64,000 bases of DNA from Sunxiuqinia elliptica. Lineage in GTDB: Bacteria; Bacteroidota; Bacteroidia; Bacteroidales; Prolixibacteraceae. The position numbers were made by a program, and so were the translations under genes. The stretch spans positions 496,001 to 560,000 of the forward strand of contig NZ_FONW01000002.1 in NCBI RefSeq assembly GCF_900113005.1, given 5' to 3'. Shown in pieces: positions 15,281-23,721 of the stretch. The first letter of the stretch is position 1. Each line of letters starts with the position of its first letter. The notes beneath the pieces were generated by a model. That model was not told where the DNA came from. It saw only the letters and a list, made by a program, of their open reading frames with translations, and searched no databases.

Positions 15281-18200
15281 ATGACAGTAGACAGAACTTT
15301 TGGAATAGGCATTAACAGCAATGAGCCTGAGGTGTCAGCTAAAAAGAAAATTCAATATATCAACTTGAAATTAGCTGCTGATGGTTATCCAACATGTATG
15401 CCGGGGCTTAAAACCGATTTCTTGGAGATGGCCAGACCATTGTTGAATAATTATAATATTAAATCACAGCTGCTTTCCAAAAAGAATTCGCCAATGGGAG
15501 AGCGGATTCAGGATTTTCTGAATGATTTTTTGAGTGATGTCCCTGGCAATAATCAGTTTACTTTTCCAGGACACCCATTCATTCTTGATCGTCATGGATT
15601 GGCCCGGATTGTTTCAATGCCCGGCGATGCCGATTATTATGAAACAGATATTATTAAAAGTTTCCGTACCGCTCAAGGAGTGTTGAATAATCCGAAAGAA
15701 GATCGCCGGACAACAAAAGGCGTTTTCCATGTTAGTGAAGGTGGGTTACCTATTCCCGACGATAAAAAATCGGTTCCCAAGGTGACCTTTTGCAAATTGT
15801 TGCAAGCTGCTCTTAATCCGCCACGAGAGCTGATGCGTTTGCCATTTACGGCTAACCAGGAAAAGCAGGCTGAATTATTTGTCAAGCTGATGCTTCGTCC
15901 AATTGTTGTTCCTGAAGTTCCGGGTGTGATGAAAGAAAAATCGATGGAAATCTGTTTTCTCGCACCAGGTAGTTTGGTGTCAAACCTCGATTTTGTGGAG
16001 TCGATTTTTGGAAATGCTGGCGATCCTTTCTTGCCAGAGAATGATGCAGCGCTTTCGCCAGACAACTGGACCGGACATAGCGGATGTGTTATTTTAGCGC
16101 CTCATTTGACCAAATTAACGAAGAAAGAATTAGGCCTTCCTCATTTTGATAATGCGACCGATCGCCAAAAACGCGATGGCATGTGTTGGACAGAAGAGGG
16201 CGAAAAATATAACGATGGAACGGCATTCAAAATTACTGCTCGTACCGAGCAGGGAATTGCGGTTACATTAATTGCAGATAACTATTACGGGTATTGCAAG
16301 AAAGAAGTAAAAACCATGATTGGCTATTCGGCCAACCTTTATGGGTTAGCTGAAGAGGAACACGCCGGAGGTGCTATCGCTTTCAGAAGCTATAATCTGG
16401 GGGAAAAGTGCTACATGGATGAAAGGCTTCCAACCAACGGGTTGACTTTTGCCTCATTCCTGTATTTATTTGCTGATATGCTTGAGCTGCGGGAAGAAGG
16501 TTATGCTGTTGATAAGCAATATCGCGATGTTATTTACATTCCGGAAGATTCGCGTTTCGATCTGTTGAAGCAAACCATCACATGGAATAAGGGGAATAAA
16601 GAGCAGCTGATTAAGCTGCTTCCATACAAGCATTACATTTACCCCAATGGTTACCGGGTTGAAATGAGAAAGCGGATTGAAGGTCCGAAATGGCATTTGG
16701 TGGGAACCGTTGCTGAGGGAACGCTTTGTCATAAGCCATGTACCGTGTCGGGTGGTGGAAAATCGGAGATCTCAAAATCGATTGAGGATGCCATGATTCA
16801 AGGATCCGTAATCGTAGCTGACTTGAACGCTGATCTGGATATCGTTGAGGAAATCATGTCAAAAGATTTCTCAAAACGTTTTAAAGTTCCGGCAGACTAT
16901 TCAGTTAATAAATCGCGCCATATTTTGAGTCGCCGCAGATCGCTGGGATCGGTAATCAAATTGCTGACACCAGCCGAAGAATATACCGAAGAATACAACG
17001 ATTGGGTAAACTCATTGCCACAACGAATTAAAGTGTTGGTGTATGTAATCAAAGGAAATTACAGCGAAGATTGGGATAAAGATTGGCGGAAATATTTTTC
17101 TGTTGATAAAATCAATGGGGTGCCTGGAAATGAGTTGAAATTCCAAAATAATAAATTGTTGTCAAACTACTTGCGTGTAGGACATGACACCGATAATAGC
17201 TGGCGTATTTTCTTGCTTCGTCAGGATTACAACCCATCGAGCAAAGTGCAATTTGAGGATGATATCACCGCCTCGGTGGTGTTGGATGCGAAGAAACTGG
17301 AAAACCTGAATCCAGAATACAGAAACAGCAGTGTCAAGATTGTGAAGAACTGTGAGTCTCGCTTGTTCCAGCGTCCGGATGACTGTGTAATTAAAGGGTA
17401 TGACAAGCAGGGCGAAAAGGATCTTTCCAGTCCAAATACCTTCTTGTCGAACTTCGAACCCTTAACGCGTAAGCAGGTGCAGGAAATTAAGGACGATGCT
17501 ATCGGTTTTGAATTGTACACCCAACCAGTGAAGGACTTGATCAACAACTTCCTGTCAAGTGATAAACCAGAATATTTGGTTGTACCTTCTGAGCCTCGTT
17601 TGGTTAACGGAAAGCCTTCTAAAAACCCACGGTACTTACAAATTCGCCCTGATCTGGTTGATCCGGTGAATAAGTATGTTGCGGAGGTGACAACGCGTAT
17701 TTTCCGGAAAGTTCCTTTGGATAAGGCTGTTTACCTGCCTGTGAATGCGGTCTTGCCAGGAAGACGTAATAACCCGGCTGAACCGGCAAATAACGTACCT
17801 CCATTGGCTGTTTATAACCCGATTCATTACCAAGAGTTGCCAGAGCTTTTTATTGATTTTATCTGTAGCATTACTGGAAAATCACCTTCAACAACTGGCT
17901 TCGGTTCTGAGGGAGCATTAACCAAAGGGCCTTTCAACTCGTTGTTGCCGGCTTCTGACTTGAACAACGCATTCCTTTCATACATCTTGACAGGTTACGA
18001 TGGATTTTCATCGGCTGCAGGCTATGTTGGACCAAAATACAAAGTCGATCATGATATCAGCTTGTTGGTTCCTGAAATTTGGTGCCGCATGTCAGTCGAG
18101 GAGCGGGATCCTGAATTCTTGATTAAGAATGGATACCTGGAGAAAATTGAAAACTTTGTTTACAAAGGAAAGCCGGTTGACGCCAGTTTGTTGGGATACC

Positions 18201-18748
18201 GGATTACCTTGAAGTTTGTAACACACTTCATGGCACGTATTTTCAGTAAGCCTGATGCTGTTTTCAATGAGGAAATGCTGCGTCCAGAAACTCAGGACAT
18301 GGAAACTTTTGTTGCTTCAATCGACAACTTGTCAATCACTCAAAAACGGGTGGCAGAAGGATTCCTGCGGGACAATACGGTTGATCAACTTTGCCCTCCA
18401 TTGAAAGCCTTGATTTATGTAATGACTGAAGGAAATTACAAGGGAATGGATCGGAATGATCCGGAGTTCCGGGCGATGTTCACGCGTGATGCAGTTCTGA
18501 ATAGCGATTGGTACAAGGAGCGTTTGATTGAGAAACAAAAACGCGACATCGCTCAATGGACCAAAAATGTAGCGTACATGGAAGAGGTGATTGGCCGTCA
18601 AAATTTTGCTGAAACTTCGGTGCGTTTAGGTTTGCCTGAGCGTTTGGCGGAAGCTCGAGGAACCTTGAAAAAGGTTTCCTCTTCAGCTTATCTTGATAGT
18701 CTACAAGGAACAATTGGTGTTGATACCTTATCACCAATTGCCGATTAA
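15281..18748 (+). CDS. Probable PPi-type phosphoenolpyruvate carboxykinase
   Basis: A 1155-residue soluble protein, about twice as long as ATP- or GTP-dependent PEP carboxykinases but the right length for the pyrophosphate-linked class first described in Propionibacterium and Entamoeba, which makes PEP and PPi from oxaloacetate and phosphate, or the reverse. From memory of that family, these blocks match: 'DRRTTKGVFH..EGGLPIP', 'NLDFVESIFGNAGDPFLPENDA', 'WTGHSGCVILAPHLT', 'DNYYGYCKKEVKT', the P-loop-like 'SGGGKSEISKS' near 490, 'FQRPDDC...GYDKQ', and 'TGKSPSTTGFGSEGALTKGP' near 865. No signal peptide. It stands alone with its own terminator next to acs. The exact reaction direction in this organism is inference. 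Confidence 0.82.
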   Translation: MTVDRTFGIGINSNEPEVSAKKKIQYINLKLAADGYPTCMPGLKTDFLEMARPLLNNYNIKSQLLSKKNSPMGERIQDFLNDFLSDVPGNNQFTFPGHPFILDRHGLARIVSMPGDADYYETDIIKSFRTAQGVLNNPKEDRRTTKGVFHVSEGGLPIPDDKKSVPKVTFCKLLQAALNPPRELMRLPFTANQEKQAELFVKLMLRPIVVPEVPGVMKEKSMEICFLAPGSLVSNLDFVESIFGNAGDPFLPENDAALSPDNWTGHSGCVILAPHLTKLTKKELGLPHFDNATDRQKRDGMCWTEEGEKYNDGTAFKITARTEQGIAVTLIADNYYGYCKKEVKTMIGYSANLYGLAEEEHAGGAIAFRSYNLGEKCYMDERLPTNGLTFASFLYLFADMLELREEGYAVDKQYRDVIYIPEDSRFDLLKQTITWNKGNKEQLIKLLPYKHYIYPNGYRVEMRKRIEGPKWHLVGTVAEGTLCHKPCTVSGGGKSEISKSIEDAMIQGSVIVADLNADLDIVEEIMSKDFSKRFKVPADYSVNKSRHILSRRRSLGSVIKLLTPAEEYTEEYNDWVNSLPQRIKVLVYVIKGNYSEDWDKDWRKYFSVDKINGVPGNELKFQNNKLLSNYLRVGHDTDNSWRIFLLRQDYNPSSKVQFEDDITASVVLDAKKLENLNPEYRNSSVKIVKNCESRLFQRPDDCVIKGYDKQGEKDLSSPNTFLSNFEPLTRKQVQEIKDDAIGFELYTQPVKDLINNFLSSDKPEYLVVPSEPRLVNGKPSKNPRYLQIRPDLVDPVNKYVAEVTTRIFRKVPLDKAVYLPVNAVLPGRRNNPAEPANNVPPLAVYNPIHYQELPELFIDFICSITGKSPSTTGFGSEGALTKGPFNSLLPASDLNNAFLSYILTGYDGFSSAAGYVGPKYKVDHDISLLVPEIWCRMSVEERDPEFLIKNGYLEKIENFVYKGKPVDASLLGYRITLKFVTHFMARIFSKPDAVFNEEMLRPETQDMETFVASIDNLSITQKRVAEGFLRDNTVDQLCPPLKALIYVMTEGNYKGMDRNDPEFRAMFTRDAVLNSDWYKERLIEKQKRDIAQWTKNVAYMEEVIGRQNFAETSVRLGLPERLAEARGTLKKVSSSAYLDSLQGTIGVDTLSPIAD

Positions 18749-18767
18749 AATATTACGAATTGATTAG

Positions 18768-18797
18768 AAAGGAGTTCTGCGGAACTCCTTTTTTTAT
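18768..18797 (+). terminator. Terminator of the PEP carboxykinase gene
   Basis: AAAGGAGTTC and GAACTCC plus T-run, loop of four bases. From CTCC on, about 33 bases match the region after the acs terminator at about 28 positions. Confidence 0.9.
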
Positions 18798-18866
18798 GGT
18801 GTAATCTTTTAGTTAAGCTTTGGTTTAGCAGTTTGTTTAAAGTCATGAATAAGTTTGATACGATGT

Positions 18867-18874
18867 TACTTTTG
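18867..18874 (+). promoter_or_regulatory. Probable -7 promoter element
   Basis: TACTTTTG matches TAnnTTTG 26 bases ahead of the ketopantoate-reductase-like gene's ATG. No well-spaced -33 TTTG is seen. Confidence 0.35.
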
Positions 18875-18900
18875 ATTTTTAAAGAACCAATTTTCAGATT

Positions 18901-19845
18901 ATGAAACTAAAATATGGTGTTGTAGGAACAGGAGCCTTGGGTGGATTTTATGGAGGAAAGCTAGCCAAAGCCGGGCATGATGTTCATTTTTTACTTCGTA
19001 GTGATTTTGAACACGTCAAGGAGCAGGGATTGAAAGTTGACTCCGTTGATGGTGATTTTTTACTTCAACCAATTGCTTGTTACAACTCCGCTCAGGACAT
19101 GCCGGTGTGCGATGTTGTTTTGGTTTGTATGAAAACTACGGGTAATCATCTGTTGCCAGAATTGTTAGACCCGATTATTGATGAGCAAAGCCTGGTGATT
19201 CTGGTTCAAAATGGTTTGGGCATTGAGGAGCGCTTGGCTCAGGAAGTTCCTCATGCAAGTGTTGCCGGAGGAATTGCCTTCATTTGCGCACATAAAGTTG
19301 GGCCAGGCCATGTCAGTCACTTGGATTTGGGCCGGTTGATTTTAGGCTTGCACACTTCTACGGGAAATGAATTGCTGCAGCAATGTCAGCAGGATTTTGA
19401 GCAAGCAGGTGTTCCTGCTCAGCTTGCTGAAAACTTAGGGTACATCCGTTGGCAGAAGTTGGTTTGGAATGTGCCGTTTAATGGTTTAGCAGTCGTGCTG
19501 AATACAACGACGGATCAACTGATGAAGCAAAAAGAAACCCGCGAGTTGGCTCATGAAATGATGCACGAGGTGATCTTTGGAGCTAAGAACTGTGGTTACG
19601 ATCTGGATCCCGATTTTGCGGATAAAATGATCCGGACAACAGAGAAGATGACACCCTATGCGCCAAGCATGAAGCTGGATTTTGACAACCGCAGGGCAAT
19701 GGAGATTGAGAGTATTTATACGTCACCTGTTCAAGCAGCCCGTCAGGCCGGATTTGAGATGAAGAAAGTAGCGATGCTTGAAAGTCAGCTGCGGTTCATC
19801 GCCAGCCAGATGGAAAATTGGAAGATTAGAGTATCAGAAGGTTAG
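18901..19845 (+). CDS. 2-dehydropantoate 2-reductase family protein
   Basis: 314 residues, ApbA/PanE family, NADPH-dependent reduction of ketopantoate to pantoate in CoA synthesis. The GxGxxG motif is at residues 7-12 in 'GVVGTGALGGFYGGKLAKAG'; residues 95-105 'VILVQNGLGIEE' and the C-terminal helical domain 'KLVWNVPFNGLAVVLNTTT' with 'PSMKLDFDNRRAMEIESIY' hold the usual Lys, Asn, Ser, and Glu substrate residues. A monocistron with a strong terminator. Members of this family also include other 2-oxo acid reductases, so I give no symbol. Confidence 0.85.
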   Translation: MKLKYGVVGTGALGGFYGGKLAKAGHDVHFLLRSDFEHVKEQGLKVDSVDGDFLLQPIACYNSAQDMPVCDVVLVCMKTTGNHLLPELLDPIIDEQSLVILVQNGLGIEERLAQEVPHASVAGGIAFICAHKVGPGHVSHLDLGRLILGLHTSTGNELLQQCQQDFEQAGVPAQLAENLGYIRWQKLVWNVPFNGLAVVLNTTTDQLMKQKETRELAHEMMHEVIFGAKNCGYDLDPDFADKMIRTTEKMTPYAPSMKLDFDNRRAMEIESIYTSPVQAARQAGFEMKKVAMLESQLRFIASQMENWKIRVSEG

Positions 19846-20002
19846 AATGTTGACAGATTAAAATAGAAGAAGTTGCAAAAAAACACAGTGTTCTCTGGGG
19901 GTGAAAACTAGAAAAATAACAGAGCGCCACGGAGATTGAGAAGTGATTATCTCGATACTACTGCAAAGAATTTCAATGAAAGTTTTAGAGGCGGCAAAAA
20001 AT

Positions 20003-20031
20003 AAAAGAGGACTCGTTTTGAGTCCTCTTTC
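20003..20031. terminator. Bidirectional terminator
   Basis: AAAGAGGACT (20004-20013) and AGTCCTCTTT (20021-20030) around a 7-base loop, between convergent genes, with A-run and T-rich flanks. Confidence 0.9.
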
Positions 20032-20040
20032 TTTTATCTG

Positions 20041-21750
20041 TTAATGATGCACATGCTCATTGTAAACTCGTTTTAACCACGGTAGCAGGAGTAGAATAAT
20101 CAGGAAGGCACCGGCCGTTAGCAGGGCGTTGGTCAGGAAAAAATTGGATTTCTTTTCAAACAAATCCCACATACCCGAAAGTACGCCGGAAAGCTTGTTT
20201 CCAATAGCGGTTGATAGGAACCAACCTCCCATCATCAAAGCGGCGATTCGGCGAGGAGCAAGTTTTGATACCAGTGATAAGCCCATTGGACTTAAACAAA
20301 GCTCTCCAACTGTAATTACACCGTAAACGCCAAATAACCAAGCAACAGAAGCTTTGTCTGCTCCATTGCCTGACATGACTGCTGCGGCAACCATGACTAG
20401 CCAGGATACGGCTGAAATGAGCATCCCCCAGGCAATTTTGCCAGGAGTTGATGGCTCTTTTCTTCGGCGTCCAAGGAAGGCAAAGAAAGCAACAACCAAT
20501 GGTGTTAGCACAACGACAAAGAACGGGTTAATGGAAGCCTGAAGCTCGGTTGGCCACAACACCAGTTTTCCGAAACTGCTCTTTGAGCCATCTTTAATTT
20601 GTGCCCATTCTTGCTCTGTGATATCGTCTGGCTTACCATCAAGATTACCTTGAGGAAGCTCGCCGGTATAGTTGTCAAAGTAATAGCTTGGTCCTTGCTC
20701 TGTTCCAAGACTTTCGCCATGCAGGCCAGTAATTTGACGCTCGCGAGGAACTGTTGACACTTCTTCGCTGCTGGCAATCGTATTAATTACGACTTCCATT
20801 TTAGGGCCTAGTTCTCGATCGGTGTTATTTTTAGCCCAATAGGTAAGTGCTGAACCATTTTGGTGGAATACCGCCCAGAAAATGATAACAACGCCAAAAA
20901 TCGAAAGTAAGGCGGCGATAGGAGCTTTCTCTGTTTTGTCAGCAGTCCGCCAAGTATTGAAGAAGAAATAAAGGACCGGAAGACAGAAGAAAATGAATGC
21001 ATCGTTCGAGTCTGATCCAAAAATATTGTTAGGAATAATCCAGCCAATGGCTGCGGCAGCAAAGGCTGGTAAAAACAAAACGGTGAATATACGGGCCAGC
21101 GAAAGATCATTTTCCCGTTTAGGTGAGATTTTGTCAGCTTCCTTAATCTCAGGAACACGCCAGTTCCCCCAGGCAAACCAAAGAACACCGATGAGCATGC
21201 CTACTCCGGCAGCAGCAAAAGCCCAGCCCCAGCCATAAGAAAGACGCAGCCAGGCAGCGACGAAATTACAAACAAAGGCACCAATGTTAATTCCCATGTA
21301 AAAGATGTTGTACCCTGAATCTTTCAAATGTTCATACTCAGGTTTTTCATATAGTTTTCCCAATAAAACGGAAACGTTGGGCTTGAACAGTCCATTTCCG
21401 AGAATGATAAGTAGCAAGGAAATGTAGAAAGCCATCATGCTATTGGGGATAGACAAGCCAATGTAGCCGGCTGCCATAAATAGGCCTCCGATATAGATGG
21501 ATCTTCTGTAACCCAGAAAACGGTCAGCCAGCAAGCCTCCAAAGAAGGGCGTGAGGTAAACTAAGGCCAGGTAGGTTCCGTAAATATCGGCTGCTTCCAT
21601 GTTGCTCATGCCTAGTCCAGCAAATTTTGCAGTCTCGGGAGCAATCATGTAAAGGGTGAAGATTCCGAGCATGAGGTAGTAGCCAAAGCGCTCCCACATC
21701 TCGGTAAAAAAGAGAATCATTAATCCTTTAGGATGTTTGTTTTTCGCCAT
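20041..21750 (-). CDS. POT-family proton-coupled peptide transporter (1)
   Basis: 569 residues from the ATG at 21750; a GTG ten codons upstream is in frame but less likely. The N-terminal 'FFTEMWERFGYYLMLGIFTLYM' is the ExxER-containing helix 1 of the POT/PTR (DtpA-like) family, which imports di- and tripeptides with protons. About 12-14 membrane helices are visible; a long periplasmic or cytoplasmic insert near 300-400 is polar ('KMEVVINTIASSEEVSTVPRERQITG'), which is a frequent feature of Bacteroidota members. A second family member lies directly upstream on the same strand. Confidence 0.9.
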   Translation of the reverse strand: MAKNKHPKGLMILFFTEMWERFGYYLMLGIFTLYMIAPETAKFAGLGMSNMEAADIYGTYLALVYLTPFFGGLLADRFLGYRRSIYIGGLFMAAGYIGLSIPNSMMAFYISLLLIILGNGLFKPNVSVLLGKLYEKPEYEHLKDSGYNIFYMGINIGAFVCNFVAAWLRLSYGWGWAFAAAGVGMLIGVLWFAWGNWRVPEIKEADKISPKRENDLSLARIFTVLFLPAFAAAAIGWIIPNNIFGSDSNDAFIFFCLPVLYFFFNTWRTADKTEKAPIAALLSIFGVVIIFWAVFHQNGSALTYWAKNNTDRELGPKMEVVINTIASSEEVSTVPRERQITGLHGESLGTEQGPSYYFDNYTGELPQGNLDGKPDDITEQEWAQIKDGSKSSFGKLVLWPTELQASINPFFVVVLTPLVVAFFAFLGRRRKEPSTPGKIAWGMLISAVSWLVMVAAAVMSGNGADKASVAWLFGVYGVITVGELCLSPMGLSLVSKLAPRRIAALMMGGWFLSTAIGNKLSGVLSGMWDLFEKKSNFFLTNALLTAGAFLIILLLLPWLKRVYNEHVHH

Positions 21751-21873
21751 AATTTGATTTTTTCTATTTAGTATATACACTTCGATTACAATGATAAAGA
21801 GCTTGTAAGTTAATCAAAATGATAAAACCCCAGTATTTCTTTTGAGCTTTTATTGGATGCCCGTTGAGGTAAA

Positions 21874-21901
21874 AAAAAACCGGACAAGATGCCGGTTTTT
21901 T
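21874..21901 (-). terminator. Terminator
   Basis: AAAAACCGG (21875-21883) and CCGGTTTTT (21892-21900). On the minus strand it follows the second transporter gene and the gene remnant at 21925-21972. Confidence 0.85.
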
Positions 21902-21924
21902 AAGTTTCTTATAATGAGATTTTT

Positions 21925-21972
21925 CTATTTGATTCCTTTCATCATCTTTTTCAGCTTTAGAGAAAGAGCCAG
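21925..21972 (-). pseudogene. Tail of a lost POT transporter gene
   Basis: On the minus strand the codons read LALSLKLKKMMKGIK-stop, directly after an in-frame TAG. The intact neighbour at 22033-23562 ends APKLNKMMKGIH-stop, and 18 bases (GATTCCTTTCATCATCTT on the plus strand) are identical. Upstream of the TAG no homology is seen. I read it as the last 15 codons of a third tandem transporter, or a duplicated gene end, left after a deletion. Confidence 0.5.
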
Positions 21973-22032
21973 CTAGATCGTTGTAGCTCCATTCGTTTTC
22001 TGTCTGAAAACATGAATCTCTTAGCTATAAGA

Positions 22033-23562
22033 TTAGTGGATTCCTTTCATCATCTTATTCAATTTTGGAGCAATTAAGAATGCGACTCCTGCAAGAATAA
22101 TCGAATAGATGGCAATAAAGTAAAATGTAGGAAGACCTAACCAAAGGCAGATGGCTGTCATTGCAGCTGCAAGATAGTTTCCTAAAGCAATTGATGCAAA
22201 CCATGTTCCCATCATCACAGAAGTAATCTTGGGAGGTGATAGTTTGGTGATCATTGATAGGCCAACAGGAGACATGCAAAGCTCTCCCATCGTATGTAAA
22301 AGGTAAACAAATACAAGCCATAGCGGACTTACTAGTCCAGTGGCAGCTTTATCGTTAGCAATACCAATAATCAAGAATCCGATTGACAAAAAGACAAGTG
22401 AGAAACCAAATTTATTTGGTGTTCTCGGGTTTAGTTTCTTTGCTGAAAGCTTATCCCAGACGATCGTGAATATAGGAGCTAAGATTACGATAAATAGTGC
22501 GTTTACAGATTGGAACCAAGATGCTGGAATTTCCCAACCAAACACAACGCGATCAGTCATATCTTTTGCGAAGGTGTTAAAAGATGTTCCAGCTTGTTCA
22601 AATCCAGACCAGAATGCAATATTGAAGAAGGCCAAGACCACAATCACACCGACACGGCTCCATTCCGTTTTTCCGTTTGTATTGGTGAAAATAGTATATC
22701 CCAAGTACCCGAATCCACCGATTGCGGCTCCAATAGCAATAATATCAGTTACAATTTTAGGAACTGACAAAATACCAAAGACAATTGCTAAGATTCCGCC
22801 GCTAATGGCCAAAGCATTAATAACAACTTTTCCCCAGTCTGCTTTACTCAGCCGTTTTTTGATATTGCCGTCATCTTTTGGGCGTAATCCAATACTGTAT
22901 CCTGTAACTCGTTGTTCTATTGTTGTTTCTTTAAGGAACAACCAAATGATAGAGGCAATCATTCCAGTACCAGCAGCAACAAATCCCCAGTGCCAGCCAA
23001 TCTTTTCAGCCAACGTACCTCCAATGAAGTTAGTGACTAAGGCTCCAAGGTTAATTCCCATATAGAAAATCGTGAAGCCGTTGTCTCGCTCATTATCTCC
23101 TTTTTGGTAGAGCCCTCCAACCATTGTTGAAATCACCGGTTTGAAGAATCCGTTCCCTAAAATTAATAGGCCTAAGCCGGAAAATAGGAAAAACTGCTGT
23201 ATGTGGTGTAGTTCTCCGGTGTGTGTAACTTTACCGTAGTAAGAACCAAATGCCATGGCAAATTGTCCAAATGCCATCATAAGTGCACCAACATATATCG
23301 AAAAGCGTTGTCCCCAGATCTTGTCAGCAATAATCCCTCCGGCAATCGGAGTTAAATACACAAGCGAAGTGAATAGCCCGTAAATCGAATAGGCTGCCGT
23401 TCTGTCTAGCCCAAAACCGCCGCTGGCTAATTCCGCCGTCAAAAAGAGGACGAAGAATCCTCTCATTCCATAATAACTAAAGCGCTCCCAGAACTCTGTT
23501 GCAAATAGCGTTGATAACCCTGCGGGATGTCCAAAGAACGCTGTATCTCTATTGCTTGACAT
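22033..23562 (-). CDS. POT-family proton-coupled peptide transporter (2)
   Basis: 509 residues from the ATG at 23562. An ATG at 23634 is in frame, but the 24 extra residues are polar and lie across a perfect -7 promoter element (23589-23596), and the sequence just before the 23562 ATG (CAAATTATG) matches that before the start of the sister gene. 'LFATEFWERFSYYGMRGFFVLFL' is helix 1 with ExWERFxYYG; 'GNGFFKPVISTMVGGLY' and 'FYMGINLGALVTNFIGG' are family signatures. Proton-coupled uptake of small peptides is expected. With the nearby PepD-type and S9 peptidases it fits peptide use as a carbon and nitrogen source. Confidence 0.92.
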   Translation of the reverse strand: MSSNRDTAFFGHPAGLSTLFATEFWERFSYYGMRGFFVLFLTAELASGGFGLDRTAAYSIYGLFTSLVYLTPIAGGIIADKIWGQRFSIYVGALMMAFGQFAMAFGSYYGKVTHTGELHHIQQFFLFSGLGLLILGNGFFKPVISTMVGGLYQKGDNERDNGFTIFYMGINLGALVTNFIGGTLAEKIGWHWGFVAAGTGMIASIIWLFLKETTIEQRVTGYSIGLRPKDDGNIKKRLSKADWGKVVINALAISGGILAIVFGILSVPKIVTDIIAIGAAIGGFGYLGYTIFTNTNGKTEWSRVGVIVVLAFFNIAFWSGFEQAGTSFNTFAKDMTDRVVFGWEIPASWFQSVNALFIVILAPIFTIVWDKLSAKKLNPRTPNKFGFSLVFLSIGFLIIGIANDKAATGLVSPLWLVFVYLLHTMGELCMSPVGLSMITKLSPPKITSVMMGTWFASIALGNYLAAAMTAICLWLGLPTFYFIAIYSIILAGVAFLIAPKLNKMMKGIH

Positions 23563-23588
23563 AATTTGATTTGAATTTTGGTGAAGAG

Positions 23589-23596
23589 CAAAGATA
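23589..23596 (-). promoter_or_regulatory. Probable -7 promoter element of transporter 2
   Basis: Plus strand CAAAGATA, so TATCTTTG on the minus strand, a perfect TAnnTTTG 26 bases ahead of the chosen ATG. No clear -33 box. Confidence 0.4.
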
Positions 23597-23721
23597 GCAT
23601 CTTTTTGTTTTTTTACTTGGTGAAAAGTCAGCATTTATTGCTATTTTGACTCGGTCCAATTACAAGAAGTCAGTCCTGATTTTTAGAATGTTTTTGTATT
23701 TTAGAGAGAAATTAAAAGCCC

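Noticed and set aside
19846-20000. Possible repeat with the phrase ACAGAGCGCCACGGAG
   Set aside because: Resembles the wording of the spacer near 56510 (CACCACAGAG) only loosely; no convincing alignment.
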